DNA from: VAZQ01 sp036498625
GTDB taxonomy: Bacteria > Pseudomonadota > Alphaproteobacteria > Rhizobiales > Xanthobacteraceae
DNA: 22,406 nt
Assembly: GCA_036498625.1 (NCBI GenBank)
Contig: DASYFD010000323.1
Location: 1 to 22,406 of the forward strand
Reading direction: 5' to 3'
The notes under the pieces: model-generated
What the model was told of the DNA's origin: nothing
Databases searched by the model: none
Seen by the model: only the letters and a program-made list of their open reading frames with translations
Part shown: in pieces, positions 8,163 through 16,153 of the stretch
Position numbering within the stretch: position 1 is the stretch's first letter
Layout: the number at the start of each line of letters is the position of its first letter
Position numbers and translations under genes: made by a program

Positions 8163-8234
8163 GTAGCCCGGATGGAGCGAAGCGCAATCCGGGAGGGGCG
8201 GTCCCGGATTTCGCTTGCGCTCGATCCGGGCTAC
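8163..8234. repeat. Long palindrome, GTAGCCCGGATGGAGCGAAG type
   Basis: The arms at about 8163-8194 and 8202-8234 are inverted copies (GTAGCCCGGATGGAGCGAAG at the left, its complement ending CCGGGCTAC at the right) with a GC-rich loop of about 7 nt. Copies of this kind are common between genes in many proteobacteria. It fills most of the 122-nt gap between the molybdopterin subunit and flavoprotein genes and would form a strong hairpin in the transcript. Confidence 0.9.
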
Positions 8235-8238
8235 ATGG

Positions 8239-10500
8239 CTAGGCCAGCCCTGGTCTCAGCCGCTCCGGCGTGAATGGAGCCTGCCGCAGCCGGATGCCGG
8301 TGGCGTCGAAGATCGCGTTGGCGAGCGCGGCTGCGGTCGGGCGGCTCGCCGATTCGCCGGCGCCGCCGGGCGGGATCTCGGGATGATCGATCAGAATGAT
8401 CTCGATCGATTCCGGCGCCTCCTTCATGTCGAGGATCGGATAGGTCAGCCAATCCACGCTGGTGACGTTCTTGTCGTCGAACATCACCTCTTCCTTAAGC
8501 GCGCGGCTGGTGGTCTGCACGATATTGCCCTCGATGGTGAGCCGCAGCAGATCGGGCGCGATGATCTGGCCGCAGTCATGCGCCACGTAGAAGCGCCGGG
8601 CCCAGACCTTGGCGGTGGTGCGGTCGACCTCGACCTCGGCGATGACGGCGACCCGGGTCACGCCGCGCACCGCATAGGCGATGCCTTGTCCCTTGAGGAT
8701 GTTGCCGTCTTGCTGCTTGCGGGCACCGACGTGCGGCTGCCAATTGGCCTTCTCGGCCGCCGCCGTGATGACCGCCCGGTCGCGCGGATCATCCAGATAG
8801 CGCAGCCGGAACTCGACCGGATCGGTGTTGGTGGCGAGCGCCACCTCGTCCATGAAAGATTCCACCGCAAAGTGCATCTGCGGCCCGCCCGGATCGCGCA
8901 TGTGCGAGCTGCGCAGCGGCGAGGCGCGGTCGAGCAGCGGCGGAATGGTGGTCGACACCTTGCGGCTCGAGCCGAAGGTGTAGGATTCGCCCGGCAGGCC
9001 GAACAGATAGACCGGCTTCAACGGCCAATCCAGCAGCTGGCCGGCGAGCGTGCGCTCGGGCGAGCCTTCGTCGCGGAAGAACTCGCGGCGCGAGAACGCC
9101 TTGGTCTCGAAATACCAGGCCGTCACCTTGCCGTCCTTGTCGAGCGCGGCGCGCGAGATATGGATCGAGGCGGGGGCCTTGGGGTCCCAGCCATGACCTT
9201 CATGGCGCATGCCCTGCACCCGCACCGGCTTGCCGACCGCCTTCGACAACACGGTGGCGTCCATGGTGGCATCGCCGGCGTCGTTGCGGCCATAGGAGCC
9301 GGGGCCGGTCATGGACACGACCTTTACCTTCTCCTCGTGCAGGCCGAGCATCGTGGAGATGCCTTCGCGGCAGTGATGCGGCTTCTGCGAGCCGGTCCAG
9401 ATGGTGGCTTCGCCGTCGCGCACGTCGGCCACCCCGCAGGCCGGCGCCATCGGGGCGTGCGAGTGGAACGGCCACTCATAGGTGGCCTCGACCACGCGCG
9501 CCGCATTGGCGAAGGCGGCATCCACGTTGCCGACTTCCTTCTCTTCGTCCTTCTTCGCCACCTTGGCGTTGCGAATGTGATCGTAGAGGCTGGCATTGCC
9601 GGCGAACGGCGGCTTGACGTCCGACCAGGTGATCTTGAGCGCCTTGGCGGCCCTGATGGCGTCCCATTCCTTCGGCGCTACCAGGCCGATGAAGCCCTTC
9701 TGCCAGACCACCTGCACGCCCGGGATGTCCTTGACCGAAGCCTCGTCGATCTTGACCGGCACTGCGCCCGCGATCGGCGGCCTGATCACGCGCCCGTGCA
9801 GCATGCCGGGCACTTTCACGTCCACCATGTATTCGAGCTTGCCCAGCACCTTGGGCGGAACGTCGCGCCGCCGGGTGCCGGCCTTGCCGACCGTCTTGTA
9901 TTCGCTCGGCGATTTCGGCTTGGCCTTGCCGGTGACCAGGAGCTCGTTGCCGGTCTCGTGGTTCCATTCGAGCTCGACGTCGAAGTGTCGGCCGCCGATC
10001 AGCTCGCCATAGCCGATCTTCTTGGCGGCGTCGTTCTTGTCGCTCACGACGCCGTCCACGACTGTCAAGCGCTCGGCCGGCACGCCGAGCTTCTCGGCCG
10101 CCATCTCGACCAGCACCCGGCGGGCTTCGGCGGCGGCATTGCGCAGCGCCGCGCCCGCCTTCCAGATTCCGGTCGAGCCGGAGGCGCCACCCTGATCGGT
10201 GGTCAGGTCGGTGTGACCCTGTACCATGCTTACGCGCTCCGGCGGCAGATCGAGCTCCTCGGCGATCATCTTGATCCATCCGATATCGGTGCCCTGGCCC
10301 ATGTCGATCTTGCCGACCCAGCCGACCGCGCTGCCGTCCTGGTTGATGCTGATATAGGTGGCGAGCTGGTCGGGCTTGAGGGCGAGACGCGAGGCCTGGG
10401 TGGCGATCGCGGCCTGCGCTTTCGCGCCCGGCAAGGCGGCCCAGACCGTGAGGGCGCCGGCGCCCGCGAGCAGACGACGACGATTGATGGCGATGTTCAT
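8239..10500 (-). CDS. IorB-type molybdopterin subunit of a periplasmic or membrane-associated molybdenum hydroxylase
   Basis: The 753-residue protein starts with a twin-arginine signal (NRRRLLAGAGALTVWAALPG, residues 6-25), implying export by Tat after cofactor loading. Molybdopterin-binding motifs are visible: MGQGTDIG at 67-74, QGGASGSTG near 103-111, and GGAGES near 712-717, whose Glu716 matches the catalytic base of xanthine oxidase family enzymes. HMRDPGGPQ also fits the IorB/nicotinate dehydrogenase type. Such enzymes insert oxygen from water into an N-heterocycle or aldehyde. ATG at 10500 has GAGGGAG 7 nt upstream. The 2Fe-2S subunit gene lies 12 nt upstream, so they form one unit. No FAD subunit is present, and no cytochrome c gene is seen beside it, though related enzymes pass electrons to a cytochrome. 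Confidence 0.9.
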   Translation of the reverse strand: MNIAINRRRLLAGAGALTVWAALPGAKAQAAIATQASRLALKPDQLATYISINQDGSAVGWVGKIDMGQGTDIGWIKMIAEELDLPPERVSMVQGHTDLTTDQGGASGSTGIWKAGAALRNAAAEARRVLVEMAAEKLGVPAERLTVVDGVVSDKNDAAKKIGYGELIGGRHFDVELEWNHETGNELLVTGKAKPKSPSEYKTVGKAGTRRRDVPPKVLGKLEYMVDVKVPGMLHGRVIRPPIAGAVPVKIDEASVKDIPGVQVVWQKGFIGLVAPKEWDAIRAAKALKITWSDVKPPFAGNASLYDHIRNAKVAKKDEEKEVGNVDAAFANAARVVEATYEWPFHSHAPMAPACGVADVRDGEATIWTGSQKPHHCREGISTMLGLHEEKVKVVSMTGPGSYGRNDAGDATMDATVLSKAVGKPVRVQGMRHEGHGWDPKAPASIHISRAALDKDGKVTAWYFETKAFSRREFFRDEGSPERTLAGQLLDWPLKPVYLFGLPGESYTFGSSRKVSTTIPPLLDRASPLRSSHMRDPGGPQMHFAVESFMDEVALATNTDPVEFRLRYLDDPRDRAVITAAAEKANWQPHVGARKQQDGNILKGQGIAYAVRGVTRVAVIAEVEVDRTTAKVWARRFYVAHDCGQIIAPDLLRLTIEGNIVQTTSRALKEEVMFDDKNVTSVDWLTYPILDMKEAPESIEIILIDHPEIPPGGAGESASRPTAAALANAIFDATGIRLRQAPFTPERLRPGLA

Positions 10501-10512
10501 GGGCTGGCTCCC

Positions 10513-10974
10513 TCAGGCCTGGGCGGCGCGCTTGACGGCGCGCAGGATGCTGACATGGGTGCCGCAGCGGCACTTGAGGCCGGACAGGGCATCGCGGATC
10601 TGAGTGTCGCTCGGATGCGGATTTTTCTCCAAGAGCGCCACCGAAGTCATGACCCAGCCGTTGAGGCAGTAGCCGCATTGCGGCACCTGCTCCTCGATGA
10701 AGGCGGCCTGCACCTTGTGGGGCTTTTCCGGCGTACCGATGCCGGTGAGCGTGGTGACCTTGCGCGCCCCGATCGCATCGACTGCCAGCTGGCAGGAGCG
10801 CACCGCCTCGCCGTCGAGCAGCACCGTGCAGGCCCCGCATTGCCCGAGCCCGCAGCCGAAGCGCGGGTCACTCATATTGAGATCGCCCCGCAAGGCATAG
10901 AGCAACGGCATGTCCGGCTCTGCCTCGATCGCCTGCATCCTGCCGTTGACGTTGAGTTCGATACGTTTGGCCAC
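10513..10974 (-). CDS. IorA-type 2Fe-2S subunit of molybdenum hydroxylase
   Basis: The 153-residue protein has both clusters of the family. Cys41, Cys46, Cys49 and Cys61 (GCGLGQCGACT then RSCQ) form the plant-ferredoxin-like cluster. Cys100, Cys103, Cys135 and Cys137 (QCGYCLNG and KCRCGTH) form the second. It passes electrons from the molybdenum centre to an acceptor. It has no signal peptide and probably travels with the Tat-exported large subunit. The start is a GTG, supported by a strong AAGGAGG 5 nt upstream; an ATG nearby is out of frame. It overlaps no gene; deacetylase A ends 109 nt upstream. Confidence 0.95.
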   Translation of the reverse strand: MAKRIELNVNGRMQAIEAEPDMPLLYALRGDLNMSDPRFGCGLGQCGACTVLLDGEAVRSCQLAVDAIGARKVTTLTGIGTPEKPHKVQAAFIEEQVPQCGYCLNGWVMTSVALLEKNPHPSDTQIRDALSGLKCRCGTHVSILRAVKRAAQA

Positions 10975-10979
10975 TTCAT

Positions 10980-10986
10980 CCTCCTT
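10980..10986 (-). promoter_or_regulatory. Strong ribosome binding site deciding a GTG start
   Basis: AAGGAGG on the minus strand, 5 nt before the GTG at 10974-10972. This near-perfect site fixes the start of the 2Fe-2S subunit. Confidence 0.75.
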
Positions 10987-11083
10987 GAGCGGTCACGGGC
11001 CATTTGCCCTTATCGCTGCTCAAATAATGCGCCGCGGCGGCGCCGCCCGCAAGAGCATCGGCTGCAGGCTAATCCGTTCGACC

Positions 11084-11935
11084 TCACCCGGTGGGCGAAT
11101 AAGGCTCGACATAATTCGTGCTCGCGAGCACGTGGTCGGCGATCTCGTCACGGGTAGGAAGCCAGACCAGATCGTCGTGCTGCCTGACATAGCGGATCAT
11201 CTTCTCGAACGCATGCGCCATATAGGGCCGCCCGCCCAGCTCGGCATGCACCAGCGCATCGACGCGGCCGGGCTTGCCGCGCAATGCCTCCTCGAGCACG
11301 AAATCGAAACCGTCCTTGAAACCCTGGAACGCCATCTCGCCGTTGCTCGCCCCGCCGTTCCACGCGCGCCAATCGTTGAAGAACCAGTGCTTGGGCACGA
11401 TGACCATGCGCTTGCCGTCGACCTCGACCACATAGGGAAGATCGTCGTCGCACTGGTCTCCGCACCACGTGTAGCCTTCGTCGGCGAGGATGCCGAGCGT
11501 CTCGCGGGTGTGATGGCCGCCCGGGCTCACCCACCCGACCGGCTGCTCGCCGATGACCGACTTGACGATGCGATTGACCGCGCGAATTTCCGCGCGCTGC
11601 TCCGCGGGCGTCAGGCTGGTCATCTGGATGTCGTTGGTGGTGCCGTGCCCGGCGATCTCATTGCCGGCCAGATGCAGGGCCTTGACCGCGTCCGGCCATT
11701 TCTCCACCGCGAGGCCGTTGACGTCGACGGTCGCGCGCACCTTGTTGCGCTCCAGGACCTCGAGAATGCGCCAGATGCCGGCATTGCCGCCGTAGTTGGC
11801 GTGCGAGAGCGAGACCAGGTTGACCTCGAGGCCCTTGGCTTTCTTGAAATGCCCCCCGCGCGTAAACGCCTCGAACGCGACCGCGAAAGTGGCGCAGATT
11901 TTCTTGCCGTCGGGCCATTCGACTTTCGGACGCAT
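11084..11935 (-). CDS. Polysaccharide deacetylase/PuuE-like protein, copy A
   Basis: The 283-residue protein has the NodB-fold pattern but not the standard metal centre. The usual TFDD motif is replaced by AFEAF (Glu22) and the H-x3-H motif by GHGTTND, with His97 kept and Asn101 where the second His is expected. This is closest to PuuE-type proteins; characterised PuuE is a cofactor-independent allantoinase, and other members are deacetylases. It shares clear identity over its whole length with 19007-19879 (SLSHANYGG, ETLGILADEGY, HAELGGRP). ATG at 11935 has AGGA about 7 nt upstream. There is no signal peptide, so it is probably cytoplasmic. The natural substrate cannot be named; a cyclic amide or acetylated compound taken up by the importer upstream is plausible. 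Confidence 0.9.
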   Translation of the reverse strand: MRPKVEWPDGKKICATFAVAFEAFTRGGHFKKAKGLEVNLVSLSHANYGGNAGIWRILEVLERNKVRATVDVNGLAVEKWPDAVKALHLAGNEIAGHGTTNDIQMTSLTPAEQRAEIRAVNRIVKSVIGEQPVGWVSPGGHHTRETLGILADEGYTWCGDQCDDDLPYVVEVDGKRMVIVPKHWFFNDWRAWNGGASNGEMAFQGFKDGFDFVLEEALRGKPGRVDALVHAELGGRPYMAHAFEKMIRYVRQHDDLVWLPTRDEIADHVLASTNYVEPYSPTG

Positions 11936-12005
11936 GGGATGTTCCTGTTGGAATGTTCAGATTCGGCTCGTTCCCGCGCGAGAGCATGTGAGGGAATCGC
12001 CCCAT

Positions 12006-12118
12006 CCGCTCATTCCCGCGCACGCGGGAATCCAGTCTCTTCGCAAAATGCCTGCGCGGGTGAAGATCAAGGCATCTTTCGAAGAGAACTGGGTCCCCGC
12101 TTTCGCGGGGACGAGCGG
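12006..12118. repeat. Long imperfect palindrome of 113 bp between hydrolase A and deacetylase A
   Basis: The outer arms, 12006-12036 and 12088-12118, are inverted copies (CCGCTC...CCAGT against its complement). The inner arms also pair: CTCTTCGCAAAATGCC at the left against GGCATCTTTCGAAGAG at the right. Each outer arm additionally folds on itself (CCCGCGCACGCGGG and CCCCGCTTTCGCGGGG). The gap of 205 nt holds no gene and is mostly this element. Confidence 0.88.
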
Positions 12119-12140
12119 TTTGCTGATCTGCCTCTTCAAA

Positions 12141-13514
12141 TCAAACAACAAAATAACCTTCCTTGATCGCACGGACATAGAACTGCGCCGCCGCCGGGGC
12201 GATGCCGATCGGGAGGCCTGGTTCGGGCTTGGTATAGGTGTGGACGCCGGCGCCGAACCGGGTCAGGCCCACGCGCGGCGCCGGGTTCATCGCCGCAAAC
12301 ATCGGCATGATCACCTCGCGATAGACTTCCGGACTGTGGTCGCGGCTGTCCTTGGAGATGACGAACAGGAACGGCGGCACCGGCTTCTGGCCCGCGCCTT
12401 TGAGCTCGCGCGTATAGCCGAGATAATGCGCGGCGAGCTCCGCGGCTTCCGCGGCGCTCATCCGCAGACGCGCGGCCGCGGCATGCGCCGCCTGCTCGAG
12501 CGCGCCGACGATATTGTGGGTGATCATGTACTCGGCCTTGAACTGTGGGCGCTTCTTGGCGACGTCCCAGGCGTCGAGGATTTCCTCCATCAGCCAGGGC
12601 AGGCGCATGAGCGCCTCGGGACCCTCCTGGCCGAGCGCCTCGGAGCCGCGGTAGCGGGCGAGATCGCGCCAGGTGCGGATATAGAGATCGTTGAACGGGT
12701 CCTGCCAGGAGCCGCCGTCCCGGGCGACGCGCTCGAAGCCCGCGATCTTTCCGACGTGCCCGCCCCACATGTGCTTGCGCTCGTTGATGTAGCCGAAGGT
12801 GGAGTTCTCGATCGCGATCACGCCCGCAATATTGGCGACGCGCTGGGAAAGCATCGACACATAGGGGCCGCCGGTGGAATGGCCATGCACATAGATCGAG
12901 AATTCATCGACTGGAAAGTGGCGCCGGCAGGCCTCCCGCATCCCGCGCTCGAAGGCGACCGGCCATGCCGCCATGCGGTCATGGAAGCGCGATCCGGGCT
13001 TGGCGCGCGCCAGCCGGCGGGTGCCGTATTTCATGCGTTTCGAGCTGTCCTCGACCAGCTCGTACTGGTCGCGGGTGACGTATTCGCCGCGCTGCCAGAT
13101 CGGGGTGCGTGCGCTGCCGTCGGGAGCGATGGTATCGCCCGGCCAGTCGCGGCTGGGATCATCGAGATAGAGTCGCCCGGGAAACGTCATGGTAACGACC
13201 TTGCAGGCGAATCTCTCGGCGAACAGCAGCGCGAATTTCTCCATCGACTTGTAGTCGCCGGCGCCGCCATGCAGGAGGAAGATGCCGATCTTCTTACGGT
13301 CGGCGCCGGTCGCGGTGACCGGCTGCGGCTCGTAGACCCGCACCCCGATATCCCAATCAAGCCCGAGCGCCGAGAGCCGGAAGATGTCCTCGCTCTCCTT
13401 TACGGCGCCCGGCGCCATCATGAGCACGGCGCTCGACGCTGCCAGCACCTCATCGCGTGACCATGTGGCGGGTGGGTCAAAACTGACAATGCTATGCTCG
13501 CTCGATTCGGACAT
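12141..13514 (-). CDS. Alpha/beta hydrolase, paralogue A (457 residues)
   Basis: The serine hydrolase motif HGHSTGG is at residues 210-216 with Ser213 as likely nucleophile. An oxyanion segment LLHGGAGDYKSM lies near residues 80-91, and a C-terminal GAGVHTY supplies His425. The Asp of the triad is not certain; SRDHSPEVY is a candidate. The protein is longer than most alpha/beta hydrolases, with inserted blocks around residues 110-190. Copy B (13674-15047) matches it along its whole length, with the same total length and the same serine position, which supports the ATG at 13514 as the start. It has no signal peptide. The natural substrate is unknown. It lies between two palindromes in the co-directional run, 159 nt downstream of copy B. 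Confidence 0.87.
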   Translation of the reverse strand: MSESSEHSIVSFDPPATWSRDEVLAASSAVLMMAPGAVKESEDIFRLSALGLDWDIGVRVYEPQPVTATGADRKKIGIFLLHGGAGDYKSMEKFALLFAERFACKVVTMTFPGRLYLDDPSRDWPGDTIAPDGSARTPIWQRGEYVTRDQYELVEDSSKRMKYGTRRLARAKPGSRFHDRMAAWPVAFERGMREACRRHFPVDEFSIYVHGHSTGGPYVSMLSQRVANIAGVIAIENSTFGYINERKHMWGGHVGKIAGFERVARDGGSWQDPFNDLYIRTWRDLARYRGSEALGQEGPEALMRLPWLMEEILDAWDVAKKRPQFKAEYMITHNIVGALEQAAHAAAARLRMSAAEAAELAAHYLGYTRELKGAGQKPVPPFLFVISKDSRDHSPEVYREVIMPMFAAMNPAPRVGLTRFGAGVHTYTKPEPGLPIGIAPAAAQFYVRAIKEGYFVV

Positions 13515-13550
13515 CAGTGCTTCTCGCCGTGATGCTTGCACTTCCCCATC

Positions 13551-13633
13551 GTCATGCCCGCGCTTGTCGCGGGCACCCACGCCTTGCTTGCTATGCCAAA
13601 GGCGTGGGTGGCCGGGACAAGCCCGGCCATGAC
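13551..13633. repeat. Long palindrome, GTCATGCCCGCG type
   Basis: The arms, 13551-13585 and 13599-13633, are inverted copies (GTCATGCCCGCGCTTGTCGC against its complement ending CCGGCCATGAC) with few mismatches and a loop of 13 nt. It lies in the 159-nt gap between hydrolase B and hydrolase A. This type of repeat is frequent in Bradyrhizobium-like genomes, which supports the taxonomic guess. Confidence 0.9.
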
Positions 13634-13673
13634 TCCAAGAAAATCTCCAGCCTCGAGAAAGTCGCTCGGCTCT

Positions 13674-15047
13674 CTAAGCAACAAAATACCCTTCCTGTAT
13701 CGCGCGCACGTAGAATTCCGCCACCGGCGGAGCGATGCCGAGCGGCAGGTCAGGCTCAGCCTTGTGATAGGTATGGACGCCCGCCCCCCAGCGCGTCAGG
13801 CGCACCTTGGGCGCCGGCGCCAGCTTGGCGAACATCGGCAGCACCACCTCCTGGTACACTTCCGGGCTGTGGTCGCGGCTGTCCTTGGAGATGCAGAACA
13901 GCACCGGCGGCACCGGCTTGGCGGCGGGTCCGGTCTTTGGATACGGGAAACCGAGATAGTGCGTCACCAGCGCCTGCGTTTCGGCAGCCGGCATGTTCAG
14001 CCGCGCCGCGGCTGCACGCGCGGCCGCTTCGAGCGAGCCTGCGATGTTATGGGTGATGACGTATTCGGCCTTGAATTGTGGGCGCGCCTTGGTCTTGTCC
14101 CACCAGTCGAACACCTCCTCCATCAGCCAGGGCAGTCGCATCAGCGCCTGTGGTCCCTCCTGGCCGAGCGCTTCCGGCCCGGCATAACGCGCGCGGTCGC
14201 GCCAAGTGCGGATATAGAGCTCGTTGAACGGATCGCTCCGCGGCGCGCGTTTCTTGGTGACGCGCTCGAAGCCCGCGACCTTGCCGAGCGCGCCCGACCA
14301 GTTGTGCTGCTCCTCCTGGATGAATCCGAAGGGCGAATTCTCCACCGCGATCACGCCGGCGATGTTGGGCACCCGTTGGCAGATCATGAAAACCATCGGG
14401 CCGCCGGTCGAGTGGCCGGTGACATAAATCGATGTGTCGCCGGGCGGGAAGTGGCGCCGCATCGCTTCCTTCATGCCTTCCTCGAAGGCCACCGGCCAGG
14501 CCGCCATGCGATCGTAAAATCGCGTTCCCGGCTTGGCGCGGGCGACCGTGCGCGTGCCGTAGCGCAGCCGCATGGAGGTGTCGCGCACGACCTCGTATTG
14601 ATCCGCCCCGATATGCTCGCCGGAGAGCCAGATGGGCGTGCGCACGCTGCCGTCGGGATTGATGGTATCGCCGGGCCAGTCGCGACTCGGATGGTCGAGA
14701 TATAGCCGCCCCGGGAACGTCATGGCGACCGATTTGCAGCCGAGCTTGGCGGCGAACAGCTTGGCCATCGGCTCCATTGATTTGTAATCGCCGGAGCCGC
14801 CATGCAACAGGAAGATGCCGATCTGCTTGCCATCGGCGCCGCGGCTGATTTGCGCGGGATCGGCCGGCTCGTAGGTCGTCACGCCCATGTCCCAGTCGAG
14901 GCCGAGCGCGCGGATGCGGAAAATGTCCTCGCTCTGCCGCATCGGCAGGTCGGGCCTGGCGAGTATGGCGGCCGATCGCGCCAGGATCTCCTCCCTCCCG
15001 ATGCTCTCCGGGGGCTGCCAGTCGCTGCGCTTGGGCAGGATGCTCAT
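13674..15047 (-). CDS. Alpha/beta hydrolase, paralogue B (457 residues)
   Basis: It has the same features as copy A: GHSTGG with Ser213, HGGSGDYKSM near residues 82-91, the block TFPGRLYLDHPSRDWPGDTI near 110-129, and GAGVHTY near the C-terminus. Three starts are possible. The ATG at 15047 is chosen because it has GGAG 6 nt upstream and gives the same length and serine position as copy A. An ATG at 15065 overlapping the stop of the ATPase (ATGA) is the alternative. The gene follows the ABC ATPase by 14 nt, so it is in the importer operon, and the hydrolase most likely acts on the imported compound in the cytoplasm. The reaction, ester or amide hydrolysis, is inferred from the fold. Confidence 0.87.
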   Translation of the reverse strand: MSILPKRSDWQPPESIGREEILARSAAILARPDLPMRQSEDIFRIRALGLDWDMGVTTYEPADPAQISRGADGKQIGIFLLHGGSGDYKSMEPMAKLFAAKLGCKSVAMTFPGRLYLDHPSRDWPGDTINPDGSVRTPIWLSGEHIGADQYEVVRDTSMRLRYGTRTVARAKPGTRFYDRMAAWPVAFEEGMKEAMRRHFPPGDTSIYVTGHSTGGPMVFMICQRVPNIAGVIAVENSPFGFIQEEQHNWSGALGKVAGFERVTKKRAPRSDPFNELYIRTWRDRARYAGPEALGQEGPQALMRLPWLMEEVFDWWDKTKARPQFKAEYVITHNIAGSLEAAARAAAARLNMPAAETQALVTHYLGFPYPKTGPAAKPVPPVLFCISKDSRDHSPEVYQEVVLPMFAKLAPAPKVRLTRWGAGVHTYHKAEPDLPLGIAPPVAEFYVRAIQEGYFVA

Positions 15048-15061
15048 GGGCGTCTCCACGT

Positions 15062-16153
15062 TCATTCCTCCGGCAGCACCAGGCAGGCATCCGCTTTGGC
15101 TCGTAGCGTGATGGCGCGCCCGGGCGTCAGGTCGGCGTCGCGATCGAGCAGGCAAGCGATATTGGTTTCGCCGCAGCGCAGCTCGGCCTCCACCGCCGCG
15201 CCCCCGAAGGCCGCGAAGGTCATGCGCCCCTCGATCGTATTGACGGCTTCGCCCGCAGCCGCGTGGGTCGACAGGTCTTCCGGGCGAATGCTGACCTTGA
15301 CCTTGGCGCCCGCCGTCAAGGCACGGGTCGGATCGATGCCGAGGATGCGGCCCACTGCCGTCACCACGGCGAGCTGGCCCGCGGCATCCACCTCGGCGAC
15401 CGTTCCGGCGATGAGATTGGTGGCGCCGAGGAACTGCGCGGTGAAGACATGGCGGGGATGGCGGTAGATATCGACCGGCCGGCCGCGCTCCACGATCCGG
15501 CCCTCCTTCATCACGATGATCCAGTCCGAGATGGCGAGTGCCTCGGCCTGATCGTGGGTGACATAGATCGCGGTGAGGCCGGACCGGCGTTGAATCCGCC
15601 GCAGCTCGTTGCGCATGTCGATGCGCAGGCGGGCGTCGAGATTGCTCAGCGGCTCGTCGAACAGCAGCGCCTGCGGGTGTCCCACCATGGCACGCGCAAT
15701 GGCGACGCGCTGCTGCTGCCCGCCCGACAGCCGCGGCGCCGGCCGCTCGGCGAAGGCCGCCAGCTGCACCAGCTCGAGCGCCGCCATGGCGAGTTGCTTG
15801 CGCTCGGCCTTGCCGATGCCACGGCCTTCGAGGGCGTAGGCGACATTTTCCATGACGGTCATGTGCGGCCAGATCGCATAAGACTGGAACACCATGCCGA
15901 GATTGCGCCGCTGCGGCGGCACGAACACGCCCGCGTCCACGTCCACCGCGGTCTCATCGCCGATCACGATGCGCCCCGCCTGCGGGCGCTCGAGTCCCGC
16001 GAGACAGCGCAGCGTCGTGGTCTTGCCGCAACCCGAGGGCCCGAGCAGCGTCGTCATGTCGCCGGCCTTGACCTCGAAATCGATCCCGGCGACGGCTGCG
16101 ATCTTCTCATCGTTGGCCGCGAACGATTTGCTCAAGCGTTCGACCCGGATCAC
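15062..16153 (-). CDS. ABC transporter ATP-binding protein (Fe3+/spermidine-type, with C-terminal TOBE domain)
   Basis: The 363-residue ATPase has Walker A GPSGCGKTT at 38-46, Q-loop Gln90, signature LSGGQ at 142-146, Walker B LLFDE at 163-167 and the H-loop His200 (YVTHD). The rest, from about residue 235, fits a TOBE-type regulatory or binding domain. It supplies energy to the permease encoded just upstream. The GTG start overlaps the permease stop by 4 nt (GTGA) with AGGAG upstream, so translation is coupled. Alpha/beta hydrolase B follows 14 nt after its stop. The family includes importers for iron, polyamines, thiamine and organic compounds, so substrate cannot be assigned from this subunit. 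Confidence 0.97.
   Translation of the reverse strand: MIRVERLSKSFAANDEKIAAVAGIDFEVKAGDMTTLLGPSGCGKTTTLRCLAGLERPQAGRIVIGDETAVDVDAGVFVPPQRRNLGMVFQSYAIWPHMTVMENVAYALEGRGIGKAERKQLAMAALELVQLAAFAERPAPRLSGGQQQRVAIARAMVGHPQALLFDEPLSNLDARLRIDMRNELRRIQRRSGLTAIYVTHDQAEALAISDWIIVMKEGRIVERGRPVDIYRHPRHVFTAQFLGATNLIAGTVAEVDAAGQLAVVTAVGRILGIDPTRALTAGAKVKVSIRPEDLSTHAAAGEAVNTIEGRMTFAAFGGAAVEAELRCGETNIACLLDRDADLTPGRAITLRAKADACLVLPEE

Noticed and set aside
8215..11157. A 980-codon open frame on the plus strand opposite the molybdenum hydroxylase genes
   Set aside because: Its translation is Arg-, His- and Asp-rich without family features. It is a by-product of high GC codon use in the genes on the other strand.
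12006..13633. CRISPR array
   Set aside because: The repeats are palindromic, differ from one another and are not regularly spaced with unique spacers.
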